5,356 bases of DNA, taken from NCBI GenBank assembly GCA_013361975.1, contig JABFXB010000359.1:1-5356 (forward strand). Direction: 5' to 3'. Shown here piece after piece: positions 5,230 through 5,356 of the stretch. The DNA comes from Dermatophilaceae bacterium (GTDB lineage Bacteria; Actinomycetota; Actinomycetes; Actinomycetales; Dermatophilaceae). Position 1 is the stretch's first letter, and every line of letters begins with the position of its first letter. The translations under genes and the position numbers were made by a program. Under the pieces are notes generated by a model that was not told the origin of the DNA, made no database searches, and saw only the letters and a program-made list of their open reading frames with translations.

Positions 5230-5348
5230 AGGTCTCTCCCGCCCGGCCGGACAGCGATCTGTCGGCGAACGGACCGACGGGACCGGGAGCTGGTGGTGGG
5301 ACCTGCTCCGTGATGACGAGCCCGTCGTGTCGGGGATACTCCCCTCCG
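5227..5348 (-). ncRNA. yybP-ykoY manganese riboswitch (terC leader)
   Basis: The minus-strand leader of terC carries the conserved blocks of the yybP-ykoY Mn2+ aptamer in the right order: GGGGAGTA (5344-5337), CGTCATCACG (5318-5309) and GGAGAGACC (5239-5231). Stem P1 closes the element by perfect pairing of CGGAGG (5348-5343) with CCTCCG (5232-5227). Inside are a GACG/CGTC hairpin (5326-5315), a CTCCC/GGGAG stem (5289-5285 with 5240-5236) and an apical GTCGG/CCGAC hairpin (5278-5274 with 5265-5261). The element of about 122 nt is a normal size, and TerC-family genes are among its classical targets. In known members Mn2+ docks two loops together and stabilises P1, which switches the gene on. 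The promoter must lie to the right of the window. The aptamer call rests on motifs and pairing seen here plus recall of the family consensus. Confidence 0.88.
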
Positions 5349-5356
5349 TGAACGCC

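Overview
This is a GC-rich window, with codons strongly biased to G or C at the third position. It looks like chromosomal DNA of a high-GC actinobacterium. The frequent GTG starts, translationally coupled gene junctions and apparently leaderless genes (TANNNT boxes 6-7 nt before the start codon) fit Actinomycetota. An order such as Micrococcales is only a guess. No tRNA, rRNA, CRISPR array, transposase or phage gene is visible.

Left edge (1-594). The minus strand carries the first 20 or so codons of a protein starting with a receiver-like acidic patch (TVDDDAPVS). This best fits the actinobacterial fusion of a response-regulator receiver domain to a thioredoxin-reductase-like flavoprotein. 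Upstream of it on the same strand is a 105-residue protein of unknown function. Both have a -10-like box placed for leaderless transcription.

Centre (595-3634). Three plus-strand genes form a tightly coupled operon: a NlpC/P60 cysteine peptidase without an export signal (YkfC-like), an RhtA-like EamA/DMT amino-acid-type exporter, and a 12-helix MFS transporter. Both junctions are 4-nt GTGA overlaps. A reasonable inference is cytoplasmic trimming of murein-derived peptides combined with export of the amino acids or other products, but the substrates are unproven.

3635-3827 is intergenic and has the most unusual structure in the window. Three copies of a roughly 23-nt unit (core GCGTTCTYTCGATCGG) lie in plus, minus, plus orientation. 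The middle copy can pair with either neighbour, giving two long, mutually exclusive hairpins just upstream of the promoter of a DUF2200 gene.

Right part (3828-5356). The small DUF2200 protein (plus) converges on a TerC/Alx-family membrane protein (minus) with only 5 nt between the stop codons. The terC leader (5227-5348, minus) has the conserved blocks of a yybP-ykoY manganese riboswitch. A hairpin that would capture the Shine-Dalgarno sequence competes with its closing stem, so the leader reads as a translational ON switch for Mn2+ efflux or Mn2+ handling. The terC promoter lies beyond the right edge.
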